Position numbers and translations under genes: made by a program
Source of the DNA: Gordionus sp. m RMFG-2023
Lineage: Eukaryota; Nematomorpha; Gordioida; Chordodea; Parachordodidae
Direction: 5' to 3'
NCBI RefSeq assembly: GCF_954871325.1
Contig: NC_088775.1
Span: 82,437,561 to 82,501,560 of the forward strand
Length of the DNA: 64,000 nucleotides
The notes under the pieces: generated by a model
Databases searched by the model: none
The model's input: only the letters and a program-made list of their open reading frames with translations
Told to the model about the DNA's origin: nothing
Shown: piece after piece, positions 48,901 to 64,000 of the stretch
How positions within the stretch are numbered: the first letter of the stretch is position 1
How the letters are laid out: each line of letters starts with the position of its first letter

Positions 48901-49960
48901 AACAACATACCTGCCTTATATCATTTGATTCTTAAAAATTGGTACTAAAATGTTCATATTTTATGATACGTCTTAAGGACACATCTAAGGCCAAAAAATT
49001 TCAATTTTTTTTATTATGGCCCAGTTTTAAAATTTCTGTTAAGAAGCGAATCATATTTCTAATTCTAGAAACTAGTTCTAAAAGGAGTCATATCCCAAAA
49101 AATAAAAAGACCAGACATGATGGACTGATCTTTCCCATTCACTAATAAACATTATACCTATAAACCATCCTATATAAATCCTGTAAACTATGTAAGAAAT
49201 ATTAAAGATTCCAGCAGTTACAAAGCAAAAGTCTAGCAGCCATTCAGCGGTAGGATAAAAAGGTATTGATAATAGGTAGCCAGGAGTCAGTGGGACACGT
49301 TTTAAGGAAGTAGAAGGTTTAGATTCAGTGGGTGTGGAAGATGATTCATATCGATATATTCTGTGCAAATAATTTTTTTCATATATATTTATGTTAAATT
49401 TTTTTTAAGTAATTCAGTAGAGTTCTAATGTGAAATAAATATTATTTTTGATGCTTGATTTAATATGAAGAATATATAATGATCAGAAACATTAATTTAA
49501 TTATTAATAAGCTATTTATAATTTTCCTAAAAATTTAAAAAAAAAAAATTTGAGAGATTCTTTAAAAAATATATATAAAGTAGAAAAGAAGCTAATAAGC
49601 TATTATTTCTAAAAAGTTAAGATGGGCCATCTCATATCTAATGGCAGCATATATTATATTAATTTTTTAAAAAATATTATTTTTAATTTAACATTACAAT
49701 CATAGTTTATAATATTATTTTTTTAGATTCAGATTTATCTAATATAAATTGTATGCATTAGAAAACCTAACTTATAAAATATTATGGTTTGAAGTAAAAT
49801 GTCATAAAATATAAACATATCTTTACAAAATAAAAAATAGATAATATATAGAAATTTACTTATGAGTAAGAATGGCTTGTCCTAGTGAGTAAAATTTATT
49901 TATTTTTTGAAAAAAACTTATAAGAGTAATAGAAAAGACTACTTCGAAACCTAAAATGGC
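42993..49960 (-). CDS. TMEM161: TMEM161-type multipass membrane protein, multi-exon
   Basis: Read 49960 to 42993, exons recognised: 49960-49860 (AILGFEVVFSI, FFQKINKFYSLGQAIL, matching the family N terminus), 49360-49158 (IPFYPTAEWLLDFCF), 47642-47327 (DLTLVWNICTLGFAL), about 47305-47195 (SILLEKIPLSETSSF), 45261-45121 (FFPCLRWAQMFIDAY), 44132-43937 (LRVALLRPHIQAYLYMA), 43663-43570 (GIVCIQYIVPVII), and 43510-42993 ending in a membrane helix and YCYHKYN. Block order matches TMEM161A/B. The exon order and most phases agree. Unresolved points: the ATG exon upstream of 49960, the junction near 47.3 kb, an in-frame stop between 43510 and 43352 (perhaps an unrecognised small intron), and no visible exon for one membrane pair expected between 45121 and 44132. 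TMEM161 proteins affect ion currents; their biochemistry is poorly known. Confidence 0.75.
44460..44790. repeat. Degenerate tandem repeat, about 85-bp period
   Basis: TTTTTTTAGGAACCGGAAACAGGACTTCT-like units recur about four times with growing divergence. It lies in a TMEM161 intron. Similar wording occurs near 14470-14720 and 6470-6620. Confidence 0.5.
44933..44996. repeat. Perfect 22-bp inverted repeat with 20-nt loop
   Basis: GTTGGCATTCGGTCAAATAT... at 44933-44954 is exactly complementary to 44975-44996. The loop repeats parts of the arms (CGGTCAA, TTGGCA). It is probably a minimal fold-back or MITE remnant in a TMEM161 intron. Confidence 0.85.
45515..45830. repeat. Fold-back unit built of GCGCTTGTTGGCACTCATTG decamer repeats
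   Basis: The left arm (about 45540-45610) and right arm (about 45705-45795) carry multiple short copies of TTGGCGCTTGTTGG/CACTCATTGG in opposite orientation. The outer edges GACTTTTTGCCTAAGG and TAGGCGAATAGC are roughly inverse. It lies in a TMEM161 intron. Confidence 0.45.
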
Positions 49961-50307
49961 CTTTAATGATATATAATTTATACTTGATTATTAAGTATTT
50001 TACCATTATAATATTATTAACGTTTTCCAATTTGGTATTCGTATTTTGTTTTTATTTCAATCCACTTTTTCATAATAAAAAACATCTGTTAATTATAAAG
50101 AATAGTTAGTTTAACATTCACATAAAAGATTTTTATATAAAATACTGCGAAATGCGAATCTCGTTAGTTTTATATAAAATTTATATTTCGGTATTTTGTC
50201 AAAACACTTTCGCATTTCAGTTATAACATATGGGATATAGTTAATTAATGACAAATCTTAATTATGCAGGTACATTGTTGTTTAATATCCAATAAGATAG
50301 GAAATAA
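49961..50307. promoter_or_regulatory. Divergent intergenic gap between TMEM161 and CUL4
   Basis: The first recognised TMEM161 exon (minus) and the CUL4 ATG (plus) are only about 350 bp apart. Both 5' ends, and probably a shared two-way promoter, must lie in this gap unless further upstream exons exist. TTATGCAG at about 50262-50269 could be an acceptor for a CUL4 5' UTR exon. GCGAAATGCG and CGCATTTCAG at about 50146-50220 form a loose inverted pair. No clear TATA logic can be read in such AT-rich DNA. Confidence 0.4.

Positions 50308-64000
<13,693 letters not shown>

Overview
The window is eukaryotic, almost certainly animal, and very AT-rich. Genes are split into many small exons with GT-AG introns, some only 43-60 bp and others several kb long and filled with transposon debris. 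I assembled four host genes by following conserved protein blocks and checking that exon phases agree: a SMARCAL1-type annealing helicase (+, 769-14234, 5' end not resolved), a large Asn-rich nuclear protein whose C-terminal third resembles SAP130 of the Sin3/HDAC complex (+, 31024-41020), a TMEM161-type multipass membrane protein (-, 49960-42993), and the first 15 exons of cullin-4 (+, 50308 to the window end, 3' end missing). TMEM161 and CUL4 are divergent and share a gap of about 350 bp. The SAP130-like gene and TMEM161 converge. I cannot fix the phylum; an AT-rich, hAT-rich cnidarian-like genome would fit, but this is a guess.

Layout: 1-279 is the end of a hAT element; 769-14234 is the helicase, its introns holding MITEs, an LTR-element fossil and a 1.8-kb hAT carrying a nested MITE; 16366-19519 is a complete Mutator-like (MULE) element with 9-bp target duplications, unusual G/C-rich tandem-array ends and a FLYWCH/MULE transposase; 19520-31000 is a transposon graveyard (hATs at 20936-22510 and 22631-23366, hAT relics at 26.1-27.5 and 28.7-29.6 kb); 31024-41020 is the SAP130-like gene; 42993-49960 is TMEM161; 50308-64000 is CUL4, whose 6.1-kb fifth intron holds a hAT, a DDE-like transposase relic, an LTR-type fossil and a pair of long inverted repeats.

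The genes do not form one pathway. Three are nuclear (DNA annealing at stalled forks, histone deacetylase co-repression, CRL4 ubiquitin ligase scaffold). The notable signals are a textbook U12-type AT-AC intron in CUL4, a one-base reading-frame break in a conserved CUL4 exon, the MULE with array-like ends and a proline-rich exon-like passenger, and two fossils with the same palindromic LTR/zinc-knuckle layout. Family names rest on remembered protein families, not on database searches.
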